DNA from: Pseudomaricurvus sp965662505
GTDB lineage: Bacteria; Pseudomonadota; Gammaproteobacteria; Pseudomonadales; Cellvibrionaceae
Length of the DNA: 64,000 nucleotides
Assembly (NCBI RefSeq): GCF_965662505.1
Contig: NZ_CBFIHX010000002.1
Span: forward strand, 1-64,000
Reading direction: 5' to 3'
The position numbers and the translations under genes were made by a program. Position 1 is the first letter of the stretch; each line of letters opens with the position of its first letter. The notes under the pieces were generated by a model. It had not been told where the DNA came from. It made no database searches and saw only the letters and a list, made by a program, of their open reading frames with translations. Shown here piece by piece: positions 17,949 to 26,541 of the stretch.

Positions 17949-18077
17949 AGGCGTTCACACGTATCCGTATTGAGTGAGGTTAACGGCGTGTATTCTAATG
18001 GGGCTTGGCGGCATAAGCCAGTGGAAGGCCAGACTTACGCCGTTTCGTCGAGGTCTGGTTGGCTGAGTTGTAGTTGC

Positions 18078-18347
18078 TTATTCGTCTTCGTCAAAGCGAT
18101 TGTTGATGAGTTCGATGATGGCTTGCATGGCCTCTTGCTGATCCTGCCCCTCGGCTTGCAAGGTGATTTCGGTGCCCTGATTCGCGGCAAGTAACATCAG
18201 TGACATGACGCTCTTGGCATCGACGAGTTTTCCGTTCAGGCCCACTTTGATCTGGCTGGAATAGCGGGAGGCTGTGCTGGCAAATAAGGCCGCTGCGCGG
18301 GCATGGAGCCCCAATTTATTAATGATGGTGACGGTATCAGTCAGCAT
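18078..18347 (-). CDS. ptsO: Phosphocarrier protein NPr (HPr family, nitrogen PTS)
   Basis: 89 residues. The phospho-accepting His is in GLHARAAA (about residue 16), and the regulatory-serine region (AKSVMSLMLLAA) is also present. NPr takes phosphate from EI-Ntr and passes it to EIIA-Ntr (ptsN, 1.1 kb upstream). It is last in the rpoN-hpf-ptsN-rapZ-npr order, as in E. coli and Pseudomonas, 15 bases after rapZ. Confidence 0.95.
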   Translation of the reverse strand: MLTDTVTIINKLGLHARAAALFASTASRYSSQIKVGLNGKLVDAKSVMSLMLLAANQGTEITLQAEGQDQQEAMQAIIELINNRFDEDE

Positions 18348-18362
18348 AATGTTCTCTATGGA

Positions 18363-19229
18363 TTATGTTTTTTGTAATTGTTCCAGTTCCCGGTGCCTCA
18401 GTTGCGTGTTGGGGTGCTCATTTTTGAAGGCCTCATAGAGGCGCTCGCACAAATACACTGAGCGGTGGTGCCCGCCCGTGCAGCCAATGGCGACGGTAAA
18501 GTAGCTGCGATTGCTGTCGCTGAAGCGAGGTAGCCAGCGCTGCAGGTAGCTGGCGATGTCATTGTACATATCGTTGACATCGTCCTCGGCCTCAAGAAAC
18601 TCAACGACTTCCTTATCCTTGCCGCTGAAGCTGCGCAAATGAGGTTTCCAGTAAGGGTTTGGCAGGCAGCGTACGTCAAACACCTGATCAACATCCACCG
18701 GAATGCCGCGCTTGAAGCCAAAGGACTGAAATAACAGCGCCATCCCGGGACCTGTATTACCGACAATGCGCTGTTTCACCAGGTCTCGTAACTGATGCAG
18801 GCTAAGGCCGCTGGTGTCGATGGTCAGATCGGCAGAGTTGGCGATGGGCTCGAGAAATTTTCTCTCAAGAGCGATTGCCTGTTTGAGATCGGTTGTCTGT
18901 CCGCTGAGAGGGTGCTTGCGTCGGGTTTCGCTGAAACGCTGAATCAAAATGGGGCTGCGGGCATCCAGAAACAGAATTTCGCACTGCAAGCCGGGAATCT
19001 TGGCTTGCGACAAAAACTCGGGAAACTCCTGAAGATCCTGCCAGGTGTTGCGTGCGTCAATACTGACGGCAAATGACTGGCTCTGGGGATGCTGATCCAA
19101 CTGTCGAACCAGCGATGGCAGTAAAGAGGCAGGCAAGTTATCAATACAGGTAAAACCGACATCCTCAAGCACGTGCAAGGCTGTGCTTTTCCCCGAGCCG
19201 GAGCGGCCGCTAATTACAACTAAACGCAT
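18363..19229 (-). CDS. rapZ: RNase adapter protein RapZ
   Basis: About 288 residues from the ATG at 19227-19229, which yields the usual MRLVVISGRSGSGKST start; a TTG nine codons upstream is possible but less likely. Walker A (GRSGSGKST, residues 7-15) and the C-terminal domain with GCTGGHHRSVYLCERL are conserved. In E. coli RapZ binds GlmY/GlmZ small RNAs and directs RNase E to GlmZ, controlling glucosamine-6-phosphate synthesis; it also senses GlcN6P. Whether GlmY/Z exist here cannot be told. Confidence 0.95.
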   Translation of the reverse strand: MRLVVISGRSGSGKSTALHVLEDVGFTCIDNLPASLLPSLVRQLDQHPQSQSFAVSIDARNTWQDLQEFPEFLSQAKIPGLQCEILFLDARSPILIQRFSETRRKHPLSGQTTDLKQAIALERKFLEPIANSADLTIDTSGLSLHQLRDLVKQRIVGNTGPGMALLFQSFGFKRGIPVDVDQVFDVRCLPNPYWKPHLRSFSGKDKEVVEFLEAEDDVNDMYNDIASYLQRWLPRFSDSNRSYFTVAIGCTGGHHRSVYLCERLYEAFKNEHPNTQLRHRELEQLQKT

Positions 19230-19339
19230 GGGATTTTCTGCCTCGTCGACTATCAATATTTCAGGGTGCTCGTTTTATCCGGGTGCTTTCTTATTGGGGC
19301 GTTATGGCCTCATCAGGACGCACGGCCTTTGAAGGAGGA

Positions 19340-19353
19340 GTATCAATTGATAC
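19340..19353. repeat. 14-bp perfect palindrome between ptsN and rapZ
   Basis: GTATCAATTGATAC is a perfect 14-bp palindrome in the 191-base gap between ptsN and rapZ. It could be an operator-like site, but a match of this length may be chance. No known regulator is assigned. Confidence 0.35.
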
Positions 19354-19420
19354 AACACCACGAGCAATACTCTAAAGGTACCTTACTTTGGGTAGATTAC
19401 AAAACCGCGTCCCTGCGCCA

Positions 19421-19888
19421 TCAGAGGGGCGCGCTGGCGTCTTGTTCGGTGGCTGCCAGGTAGAGGCTTTGGGTGTCGCTGGCGTCGCGAAGATTCTGCA
19501 AATAGTCGGGATGGTGCAGTTGTTCGGCAATCGCGGCCAGAGTTTTCAGATGTTCGTCGTGAGCCTCCTCGGGAACAATCAGGGCAAACAGGATGTCCAC
19601 GGGTTGGCCGTCGATGGATTCATAGTCGATGGGGCTTTGTAACTGAATCAAAGCACCAACGGTGTTGGCGCAATTGTTGATGCGGCAGTGAGGAATAGCA
19701 ATGCCACCGCCCAGACCGGTTGTGCCAAGCCGCTCCCGAGAGATCAGACTGGTGAAGATCTCATCGGCGTTAAGAGTCGGCTGGTCTTCGGCAATCAGTT
19801 GGGAGATGACTTGCAGAGCGCGTTTTTTGCTGCTGGCCTCAACACCGCAGTAGGTGCGATGTTGAGACAAAAATGATCTTACTTCCAT
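19421..19888 (-). CDS. ptsN: Nitrogen-PTS EIIA component PtsN
   Basis: 155 residues. The phosphorylated His lies in GIAIPHCRINNC (about residue 67). EIIA-Ntr receives phosphate from NPr and, in its phosphorylated or free form, tunes potassium uptake, sigma-54 promoters and other targets in proteobacteria. It begins 3 bases after hpf ends, so the two are cotranscribed. Confidence 0.96.
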   Translation of the reverse strand: MEVRSFLSQHRTYCGVEASSKKRALQVISQLIAEDQPTLNADEIFTSLISRERLGTTGLGGGIAIPHCRINNCANTVGALIQLQSPIDYESIDGQPVDILFALIVPEEAHDEHLKTLAAIAEQLHHPDYLQNLRDASDTQSLYLAATEQDASAPL

Positions 19889-19891
19889 AAA

Positions 19892-20185
19892 TTAGCGGTG
19901 ATGATTTCGCATCTTTTCTTTGTGTTTAATGAGTTGGCGGTCGAGCTTGTCGGCCAACATGTCGATGGCGGCGTAGAGGTCTTCGGACTCGCTGTCTGCG
20001 AAGAAGTCTTTGCCGCTCACGTGCACTGAGGCTTCTGCCTTTTGGCGTAGTTTATCAACAGATAGTATGACGTTGGTACTGGTAATTCGGTCGTGGTGTC
20101 TTTCGAGGCGATCTAGTTTGGTGTTGACGTAGTTTTTAATGGCAGTTGTCAGTTCAACATGGTGTCCACTGATGTTGATTTGCAT
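19892..20185 (-). CDS. hpf: Ribosome hibernation-promoting factor HPF (short form)
   Basis: 97 residues: the short gammaproteobacterial form without the C-terminal dimerisation domain. The N-terminus (MQINISGHHVELTTAIKNYV) and the DMLADKLDRQLIKHKEK segment are typical. Short HPF works with RMF to make 100S ribosome dimers in stationary phase. It lies 174 bases downstream of rpoN. Confidence 0.96.
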   Translation of the reverse strand: MQINISGHHVELTTAIKNYVNTKLDRLERHHDRITSTNVILSVDKLRQKAEASVHVSGKDFFADSESEDLYAAIDMLADKLDRQLIKHKEKMRNHHR

Positions 20186-20247
20186 GCGTTGCTCCTCTTG
20201 TCGTGAAACGTCGGTATTGAATCGCTTGTCATACAGCTTTGGCTACT

Positions 20248-20268
20248 AGCACCAGCTGTGTTGGTGCT
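20248..20268. terminator. Hairpin between rpoN and hpf
   Basis: AGCACCA and TGGTGCT form a 7-bp stem around a 7-base loop in the rpoN-hpf gap. No T-tract follows on the minus strand, so it is at best a weak or attenuating structure. Confidence 0.3.
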
Positions 20269-20359
20269 GTCGAGGCCCTGACAGGCAGGACTTTAACCTT
20301 TATCCCGAGTGGGCGACCAGTACCGGCTGCAGCGGACTTGTGTTGCGGTCAACAGCTGC

Positions 20360-21904
20360 TCAGACCAATCGCTTACGCTCGTTGGACGCGGGTATTCCTA
20401 AAGACTCCCGATACTTGGCGATGGTGCGTCTGGCCACCTTAATGCCCTGTTCGGCGAGTAATGTGGTGATTTTGCTATCACTTAACGGTTTTTGGGGGCT
20501 CTCAGCCGCCACCAGTTTTTTGATGATGGCACGGATTGCTGTGGATGAGCATTCGCCGCCTGAGTCAGTACTCACATGGCTTGAGAAGAAGTATTTCAGC
20601 TCAAAGATGCCCTGAGGCGTGTGCATGTACTTTTGAGTGGTGACCCGGGAAATGGTGGACTCGTGCATGCCGACAATTTCGGCCACGTCGTGCAGAACCA
20701 GCGGTTTCATGGCCTCGGCGCCATAATCGAGAAAGCCGCGCTGTTTTTCGACGATACAGGTAGAGACTTTCAGCAGGGTCTCGTTGCGGCTTTGCAAGCT
20801 CTTGAGGAACCAGCGGGCTTCCTGCAAGTTGTCGCGTAAGAAGGAGTTGTCACTGCTGGTGTCCGCCCGCTTGACCATTGAGGCGTAGGTATCATTGATA
20901 CGCAATTTGGGTGCGATGTCGGGATTCAGATTCACAGTCCAGCGGTCATCCTGTTTGGTCACAAATACATCGGGTACTACGTACTCGGTCTCGCCACTGT
21001 AGATGCTGTCCCCTGGACGTGGATTCAGGCTCTGAATCAAAATGATGGCATCTCGCAGCTGGGCTTCCTTGAGTTTGGTTTTTCTCATCAGCTGCTTGTA
21101 ATCGCGGCTGCCCAGCAACAATAAGTGGTCTTTGACTATGAGTTTAGCATCTTCCCGGCAGGGTGTAGTTTTTGGCAGTTGATTCAGCTGGATTAGCAGG
21201 CATTCGCTCAAATCCTGACTGGCGACCCCGGGAGGGTCAAACTGTTGCAGTCTGTGCAACACCGCAAAGACTTCGTCCAGTTCGAGCTCTTCCAGCTCGT
21301 CTACCAGGCTTTCATGGATTTCTTCGGCGTTCATGCTGAGCATGCCGGTGTCTTCAATAGCGTCAATAAACGCCATCGCTATGACTTGGTCCCGATCGGA
21401 CATGGGGGTCAGGTTGAGCTGCCACATCAGGTGCTGATGCAGGGATTCGTCGCTGCCGCGCCGGCTTTCGTAATCGTTGTCCTCGCTGTCGGGTGCTGAC
21501 AAGCCGCTGCCGGAAGGGCCTGACTGGTATACATCGTCCCAGCTGGTGTCTACCGGCAGGTCTTCCGGAATAGCGTCTCCCCAGTCGCCCTCGGGACTGT
21601 CATCGCTGTTTCTGTCGACGCCACTTTGCTCTTCCTGGGCGCTGGCGGTGGGTTCTGGTTCGCTGTCGGAATCTTTGGTGCTGCTCTGTTCGGGCTGATC
21701 TTTGGGGGTGTTGATGCTCTCGTCGGGAGTGTCCGAACCGGCATTGTCGTCTTCGCCGACTTCCAGCATGGGGTTGGAGTCGAGCGCCTCCTGGATTTCG
21801 GCCTGAAGGTCGAGCGTCGACAGCTGCAGCAGGCGGATGGCTTGCTGCAGTTGGGGGGTCATGGTGAGTTGTTGACCCAGCTTGAGTTGTAACGACTGTT
21901 TCAT
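20360..21904 (-). CDS. rpoN: RNA polymerase sigma-54 factor RpoN
   Basis: 514 residues. Region I is Gln/Leu-rich (LKLGQQLTMTPQLQQAIRLL), followed by a long acidic, Ser/Asp/Glu-rich region II (about 50-140), the core-binding domain, a helix-turn-helix and the RpoN box (ARRTIAKYRE, about 490-499), which reads the -24 element. Sigma-54 directs enhancer-dependent transcription, commonly of nitrogen, motility and stress genes. The position between lptB and hpf is the conserved one. Region II is on the long side for the family. Confidence 0.97.
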   Translation of the reverse strand: MKQSLQLKLGQQLTMTPQLQQAIRLLQLSTLDLQAEIQEALDSNPMLEVGEDDNAGSDTPDESINTPKDQPEQSSTKDSDSEPEPTASAQEEQSGVDRNSDDSPEGDWGDAIPEDLPVDTSWDDVYQSGPSGSGLSAPDSEDNDYESRRGSDESLHQHLMWQLNLTPMSDRDQVIAMAFIDAIEDTGMLSMNAEEIHESLVDELEELELDEVFAVLHRLQQFDPPGVASQDLSECLLIQLNQLPKTTPCREDAKLIVKDHLLLLGSRDYKQLMRKTKLKEAQLRDAIILIQSLNPRPGDSIYSGETEYVVPDVFVTKQDDRWTVNLNPDIAPKLRINDTYASMVKRADTSSDNSFLRDNLQEARWFLKSLQSRNETLLKVSTCIVEKQRGFLDYGAEAMKPLVLHDVAEIVGMHESTISRVTTQKYMHTPQGIFELKYFFSSHVSTDSGGECSSTAIRAIIKKLVAAESPQKPLSDSKITTLLAEQGIKVARRTIAKYRESLGIPASNERKRLV

Positions 21905-22237
21905 GTATGGCTACGGCTACTGAGGAATTCTTTCTCTGCTCTGCCGCAATGTCAGCGAGTGTGGAGCTGTGTGATGTGTGCGGCAGAATCCATTCTTGCG
22001 ACGATCAGACTCGATTGAAATGATCGTGTTGGTGAGCAAGTGTAGCCAGAGTAACCGAGGAGAACAACTTAAACAAGCAAGTTTTATGCCTGTTTCTTGC
22101 CTGCTTGGGAGGAAATGCGAATGTTGGGAGCGGGTGGCTGCGTTGTGGTCGATCTTAGTTGGACGCGCTGTCCAAGCTGTTTGCCAGAGGCCACAATTTT
22201 GTGTGTGGGGTCACACTTTTAGCCCTGAGAAAACACA
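21905..22237. other. Intergenic region upstream of rpoN
   Basis: 333 bases between lptB (ending 22238) and rpoN, with no supportable gene. Because lptB and rpoN are often cotranscribed with a tight gap, this long spacer suggests a separate rpoN promoter. An A/T-rich stretch around 22060-22085 is the likeliest promoter area; no confident -10/-35 pair is called. Confidence 0.4.
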
Positions 22238-22963
22238 CTATAAGCTGAATTGGTGCCCGAGGTAAACCTCTCTGACCTGCGTGTTGCCTAGAACGGTTTC
22301 CGGCGTGCCTTCGGCAATAATGTGGCCTTCGCTGACGATGTAGGCTTTCTCGCAAATATCGAGGGTTTCGCGAACGTTGTGATCAGTAATCAAAACGCCA
22401 ATCCCGCGATCTTTCAGGTGCTGAATAATGTGCTTGATGTCGTTGACGGAAATGGGGTCGACGCCAGCAAATGGTTCATCCAGCCGGATGAATTCCGGGT
22501 CGGTGGCCAGTGCGCGAGCGATTTCGACCCGGCGACGCTCACCACCGGACAGCGCCATGCCGAGGCTATTCTGGATATGGCTGATGTGAAACTCTCGCAA
22601 CAACTGATCGAGTTTGTCCTGGCGCTGTTTGCGGTTCAGGTCCTTGCGGGTTTCCAGAATACTGAGAATGTTGTCGTTGACCGTCAGCTTGCGGAATACG
22701 GAGGCTTCCTGTGGCAGGTAGCCGATGCCCGCTCGTGCCCGTCCGTGCATGGAAAGGTGCGTCAGGTTCTTTTGATCAATAGTGACCTTGCCCTGATCGG
22801 CATCCACCAGCCCGGCAATCATGTAAAAGCAAGTGGTCTTGCCCGCCCCGTTGGGACCCAGCAGGCCGACAATCTGGCCACTGCTGACCGACAGGGAAAC
22901 GTCGATAACGACACGGCGGCTTTTGTAGCTCTTGGCGAGGTTCAGGGCGTTGAGTGTGGGCAT
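22238..22963 (-). CDS. lptB: LPS export ABC transporter ATP-binding protein LptB
   Basis: 241 residues. Walker A (GPNGAGKTT, about residues 36-44), the ABC signature (LSGGERRR), Walker B (FIRLDEPFAGVDP) and the switch His (TDHNVRETL) are all intact. LptB powers extraction of lipopolysaccharide from the inner membrane through LptFG; LptC and LptA, encoded just upstream, form the periplasmic bridge. lptF and lptG are not in the window, as is usual. Confidence 0.97.
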   Translation of the reverse strand: MPTLNALNLAKSYKSRRVVIDVSLSVSSGQIVGLLGPNGAGKTTCFYMIAGLVDADQGKVTIDQKNLTHLSMHGRARAGIGYLPQEASVFRKLTVNDNILSILETRKDLNRKQRQDKLDQLLREFHISHIQNSLGMALSGGERRRVEIARALATDPEFIRLDEPFAGVDPISVNDIKHIIQHLKDRGIGVLITDHNVRETLDICEKAYIVSEGHIIAEGTPETVLGNTQVREVYLGHQFSL

Positions 22964-23026
22964 GGCGTTGGTCTTGTCCTTAAATCCGGCGCTGGGCAGT
23001 GTGGCGGTGCGGTGGCGCTTTAACTG

Positions 23027-23551
23027 TTAGGGATTGCGCTCACTTTTGGGAGGAATCGTCATGTGAATGCGGTCTGGGTTGGTGGTGCTTTTGTTGCCCT
23101 GAGCTTTCACCACAGAAGATTTCATGTCGTAATCAATCTTTTTGCCGGTCAGGGTGGTGCCATCGCCCTGACGCAGCGAGGCGTTTTCGCTGATGTGCAG
23201 CTTTTCGGTGTCCAGCAGGTATTCGATGGTTTTGCCTTTGGCGATCACCATTTCTTTGTCGGGCTCGGGGATTTGCTGGTAGTGGGCGCGATCACCGGTG
23301 GCGACAACCCGTGAAATCTCGTTGTTGATGCTGTAAATCACCACCTTGTCGGCTTTGATCCGCATGGTGCCCTGATCCATCTGTACCTCGCCGGTATAGG
23401 TAGTGATGCCCTTTTTTTCGTTGCGCTCGGCGGTGTCAGAGCTGATGTGTATCGGTTGCTCCCGGTCGCTTTCCAGTGCCAGAAGAGTGGAGCTGAACCC
23501 GCCCAGAGTCAGGGATAACAAAAGCGAAATGGCGAGTTTATTGCGGATCAT
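23027..23551 (-). CDS. lptA: LPS transport periplasmic protein LptA
   Basis: 174 residues with a cleavable signal peptide (cut near residue 25, after LLALE or just before). The beta-jellyroll OstA-like domain follows (IHISSDTAERNEKKGITTYTGEV, DKVVIYS). LptA polymerises into the bridge that carries LPS from LptC to LptD. Its start overlaps the lptC end by 14 bases, indicating translational coupling. Confidence 0.95.
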   Translation of the reverse strand: MIRNKLAISLLLSLTLGGFSSTLLALESDREQPIHISSDTAERNEKKGITTYTGEVQMDQGTMRIKADKVVIYSINNEISRVVATGDRAHYQQIPEPDKEMVIAKGKTIEYLLDTEKLHISENASLRQGDGTTLTGKKIDYDMKSSVVKAQGNKSTTNPDRIHMTIPPKSERNP

Positions 23552-24125
23552 GTATGCCTCGGACGTTGGATAGCAATTTTATAGTGTCTGTTTTCAGGTA
23601 CGCTTCCATACCAACGGCATGGGTGGTGTTGCCGGGGCTGGTGATGATAACAGGTTTGTCAGTTTCGGCGTATTGCCTCTCTGGTTTTACGACCAGATAT
23701 GGCGTTGTGAGTTCCGAGGATTGGCCCAGAGTGTCGGTGCGAGTGATGTGCACATCTCCCCAAAGTTGAACCAGGTTGCCGTTGTTGCGGGCTTTTCCGG
23801 TATTCGACACGATGGTGGTGGGCGGCTTGTCCACTGAATACATTGTCAGCTTCGGGGCGGTGAGGTCGGCGTAGTCTTTGGCTGTGCGTCGCTTGGGGTT
23901 CTTTTGGTAGTAGCGGGTTTCAGACGCGACAAAAACCGAACTCAACTGGCCGTTCTCGTCAAAGCGACGACGAACGGCGTTGTGCACAATATTGCTCGGG
24001 TGTTTGGATGTTTTCGGAGTTTCGGGCTTCTGAGGCAGGAATGTCTCCGGTGGGGAATCCCAAAACACCAGAAACAGACAGGTCAACAAAATGATGAAAG
24101 CCGGGGCCAGCCAGTTTTTATTCAT
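23538..24125 (-). CDS. lptC: LPS export inner-membrane protein LptC
   Basis: 195 residues. One N-terminal membrane anchor (about 5-23) precedes a periplasmic jellyroll similar to LptA. LptC receives LPS from LptBFG and passes it to LptA. Its start lies 11 bases after the stop of kdsD. In most relatives kdsC lies between these two genes; here there is no room for it. Confidence 0.92.
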   Translation of the reverse strand: MNKNWLAPAFIILLTCLFLVFWDSPPETFLPQKPETPKTSKHPSNIVHNAVRRRFDENGQLSSVFVASETRYYQKNPKRRTAKDYADLTAPKLTMYSVDKPPTTIVSNTGKARNNGNLVQLWGDVHITRTDTLGQSSELTTPYLVVKPERQYAETDKPVIITSPGNTTHAVGMEAYLKTDTIKLLSNVRGIHDPQ

Positions 24126-24136
24126 GATGAGGTTGC

Positions 24137-25132
24137 CTACATAACTCCGGCACGCAGTATGTCGTGCATGTGAATGACGCCGATGGGACGATGACCGTCG
24201 TCTTCAACAATCAGGGCGGTGATCTTGCGGCCTTCCATGATGCCCAGAGCTTCGGCGGCCAGCATGTTGTGGTGAACGGTTTTGGGATTTGCCGACATGA
24301 CCTGATCCATGGTGGCGGTGCTGAGGTCTGCCCCCTGGTCGACGCAGCGACGCAGGTCGCCATCGGTGAATACGCCCAGCAGGTGGCCGTCAGGATTGGT
24401 TACGGTCGTCATGCCGAAGCCTTTCTCGGTCATTTCTACCAGTGCCTGGCTGAGTGCTGTATCGGCACTGACTCGCGGCACTTCGCTGTCTTTGTGCATG
24501 ATGTCTTCCACTTTCAGCAGCAGTTTGCGCCCCAGCGCGCCGCCGGGGTGGGAAAAAGCAAAGTCTTCTGCGGTAAAGCCGCGAGCTTCCAGCAGGGCCA
24601 CCGCCAGGGCGTCGCCCATGGCCAGGGTTACCGTGGTGCTGGTGGTTGGCGCCAGGTTCAGAGGGCAGGCCTCGCTCTCAATACTGATGTCCAGGTGGAC
24701 GTTGGCGGCCAGCGCCAGTGGCGAGTCGGCTTTGCCCGCCATGCTGATCAGTGGGATCCCCATGCGCTTGAGCATCGGCAAAAGCATTACGATTTCAGCG
24801 GAGGAGCCGGAATTGGAAATGCCGATGACCACATCGTCACGGGTGATCATGCCCAGATCGCCGTGGCTGGCTTCGCCCGGGTGGACAAAGAAAGAGGGAG
24901 TTCCGGTGCTGGCCAGAGTGGCGGCGATCTTGTTGCCGATATGACCCGATTTGCCCATGCCGGTGACAATGGTTCTGCCCTTGCAGTTGAGGATCAGCTG
25001 GCAGGCATCCACAAAGGTCTGGTTTACACGACTTTTGAGGTCGGCGACGGCCTTGGCCTCAATGTCGATGGTGCGCTGACCGGCCTTGATGAGTTGGGCG
25101 GTGTCTGTCGGTGGTGTGTTGTTCTGGGTCAT
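24137..25132 (-). CDS. kdsD: Arabinose-5-phosphate isomerase KdsD (KpsF/GutQ family)
   Basis: 331 residues. The SIS domain (about 40-180, with GMGKSGHIGNKIAATLASTGTP and SNSGSSAEIV) binds the sugar phosphate, and a CBS pair (about 205-330) follows. The enzyme converts ribulose-5-phosphate to arabinose-5-phosphate, the first step toward Kdo in LPS. Its Kdo neighbour kdsC is missing from this cluster, though the rest of the lpt genes follow in order. Confidence 0.95.
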   Translation of the reverse strand: MTQNNTPPTDTAQLIKAGQRTIDIEAKAVADLKSRVNQTFVDACQLILNCKGRTIVTGMGKSGHIGNKIAATLASTGTPSFFVHPGEASHGDLGMITRDDVVIGISNSGSSAEIVMLLPMLKRMGIPLISMAGKADSPLALAANVHLDISIESEACPLNLAPTTSTTVTLAMGDALAVALLEARGFTAEDFAFSHPGGALGRKLLLKVEDIMHKDSEVPRVSADTALSQALVEMTEKGFGMTTVTNPDGHLLGVFTDGDLRRCVDQGADLSTATMDQVMSANPKTVHHNMLAAEALGIMEGRKITALIVEDDGHRPIGVIHMHDILRAGVM

Positions 25133-25251
25133 AAGGCTATTCTAAGGGAATTTGAGTTTTTGCCGTTTGCAACAAGCCTATCGGCAAACGGCGTTTAAAG
25201 GAACCTCAGGCGGCAGCCATCGGGTTAGTATCCGTAGATGGCCGGCGAGGA

Positions 25252-26232
25252 TCAGCGGAACAGCACATAGAAATACAGGATGTAGCCCGCCAATAGCAGG
25301 GTCCCAATACGGCGCCCCAGGTAGGCGACTCCCTGACTGTTAGGGTGCCGGTTGCGTACCTTGTAATCAATAATGATAGCTGCCGCCAGCAGGAGCGTGA
25401 TGCCGCCCATGGCCATAAAGTCGCGACTGAAGACGTCGGTCTCCATGACGGGCGGGTGGATGATGCCCGGCAGTGACATGACGGCCAGGATGTTAAAGAT
25501 GTTGGAGCCTATAATGTTACCCAGGGCCATGTCGTGGTGGCCTTTGATGGCGCTCATGACCGAGGCGGCTAGCTCCGGGAGGCTGGTGCCAATGGCGACA
25601 ACGGTCAGACCAATGATCAGAGGGCTGACGCCGAAGTCGGTGGCGACAATTTGGGCGCCCCACACCAGCAGATCGGAGCTGGCAATCAGTACCCCAAGGC
25701 CGACCACAAACCAGAAGAAAGCGATGCCGGTCTTCATGTTGGGGATTTCGTCCTCGTCCACAACCTCTTCCGGGTGATCTTTCTTGCTACGAGTCATGAT
25801 GTATAGCAGAGGAATCAGGCCGCCAAGCAATAAGTAGCCCTCAAGAGGTGACAAGGTTGCGTCGTACAGCACAATGCCGGCAGCCACAGTGACCAACAGC
25901 AGAATCGGAATTTCCTGAGTCAGCAGGTGTTTCTGGATGGGCATAGGAGCGATCAGAGCTGTAATCGCCAAGACCATACCGATGTTTGCCAGGTTCGACC
26001 CCAGGGCGTTACCAATGGCCAGCTCGCCACTGCCGTCCAGGGCTGCGTTGATGGAAACAACGATTTCCGGGGCAGAGGTTCCAAGGGAAACGATGGTGAG
26101 ACCGATAATCAAACGGCTAACGCCAAAGTTACTGGCGATAGCGGCACTACCACCGACAAAGCGGTCGGCGCTCCAGATTAATCCGCCGAAGCCAACGAGT
26201 ATGGCGATCCAGGCCAGCCACAGTTCTGACAT
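25252..26232 (-). CDS. yrbG: Calcium/sodium antiporter (YrbG family)
   Basis: 326 residues, about ten membrane segments in two inverted repeats. Each repeat carries the ion-binding signature: IGNALGSNLANIG near residue 75 and LGNIIGSNIFNIL near 240, with SLGTSAPE and AIGTSLPELAAS before them. The central acidic loop (about 150-165) is cytoplasmic. The protein resembles the CaCA/K+-dependent exchangers; in E. coli yrbG precedes kdsD in the same way. It is divergent from mlaC. Confidence 0.93.
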   Translation of the reverse strand: MSELWLAWIAILVGFGGLIWSADRFVGGSAAIASNFGVSRLIIGLTIVSLGTSAPEIVVSINAALDGSGELAIGNALGSNLANIGMVLAITALIAPMPIQKHLLTQEIPILLLVTVAAGIVLYDATLSPLEGYLLLGGLIPLLYIMTRSKKDHPEEVVDEDEIPNMKTGIAFFWFVVGLGVLIASSDLLVWGAQIVATDFGVSPLIIGLTVVAIGTSLPELAASVMSAIKGHHDMALGNIIGSNIFNILAVMSLPGIIHPPVMETDVFSRDFMAMGGITLLLAAAIIIDYKVRNRHPNSQGVAYLGRRIGTLLLAGYILYFYVLFR

Positions 26233-26541
26233 TGATGTTCCTTAGTAATCTGAGTGCAGTAATATAGGTGCAGGTCAAAGGTGGCAGATGGTATAGTGGC
26301 CTGCTTGGAATGTCAGCCGTAATGTGCATTTTTCTGGAAATTGCCGACCTTATCGCCTTTTGGGTTCCCTCGCTGTTAAACCTTTCCCTGTTTGGGGGTT
26401 CTAACGTCACGAGGAGCCTGTTTTAGAAGGGCTCCAGGTTTTAAAGCACCAGGCCAAAAAATGCTGGAATACCACGGTAGCGATGATCTGCCGACCATTA
26501 AGTACAAAATCAGGAAGAACTAATCAGGAGAGTCAGCTGAG
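26233..26541. other. Divergent region between yrbG and mlaC
   Basis: 309 bases. In E. coli and Pseudomonas this position holds mlaF, mlaE and mlaD; none is visible here. A hairpin GGAGCC (26413-26418) / GGCTCC (26430-26435) with an 11-base loop lies about 110 bases before mlaC. A 20-codon open frame from ATG 26461 to TAA 26521 has no recognisable relative and is not called as a gene. The promoter for mlaC must lie here. Confidence 0.45.

Noticed and set aside
24164..25198. 344-codon plus-strand frame opposite kdsD
   Set aside because: Shadow of a well-supported gene; no family resemblance and rich in Gly/His/Gln.
26461..26523. 20-codon open frame before mlaC
   Set aside because: It has an ATG and stop but no recognisable relative and no clear ribosome site; too short to support, and not a remnant of MlaD that I can recognise.
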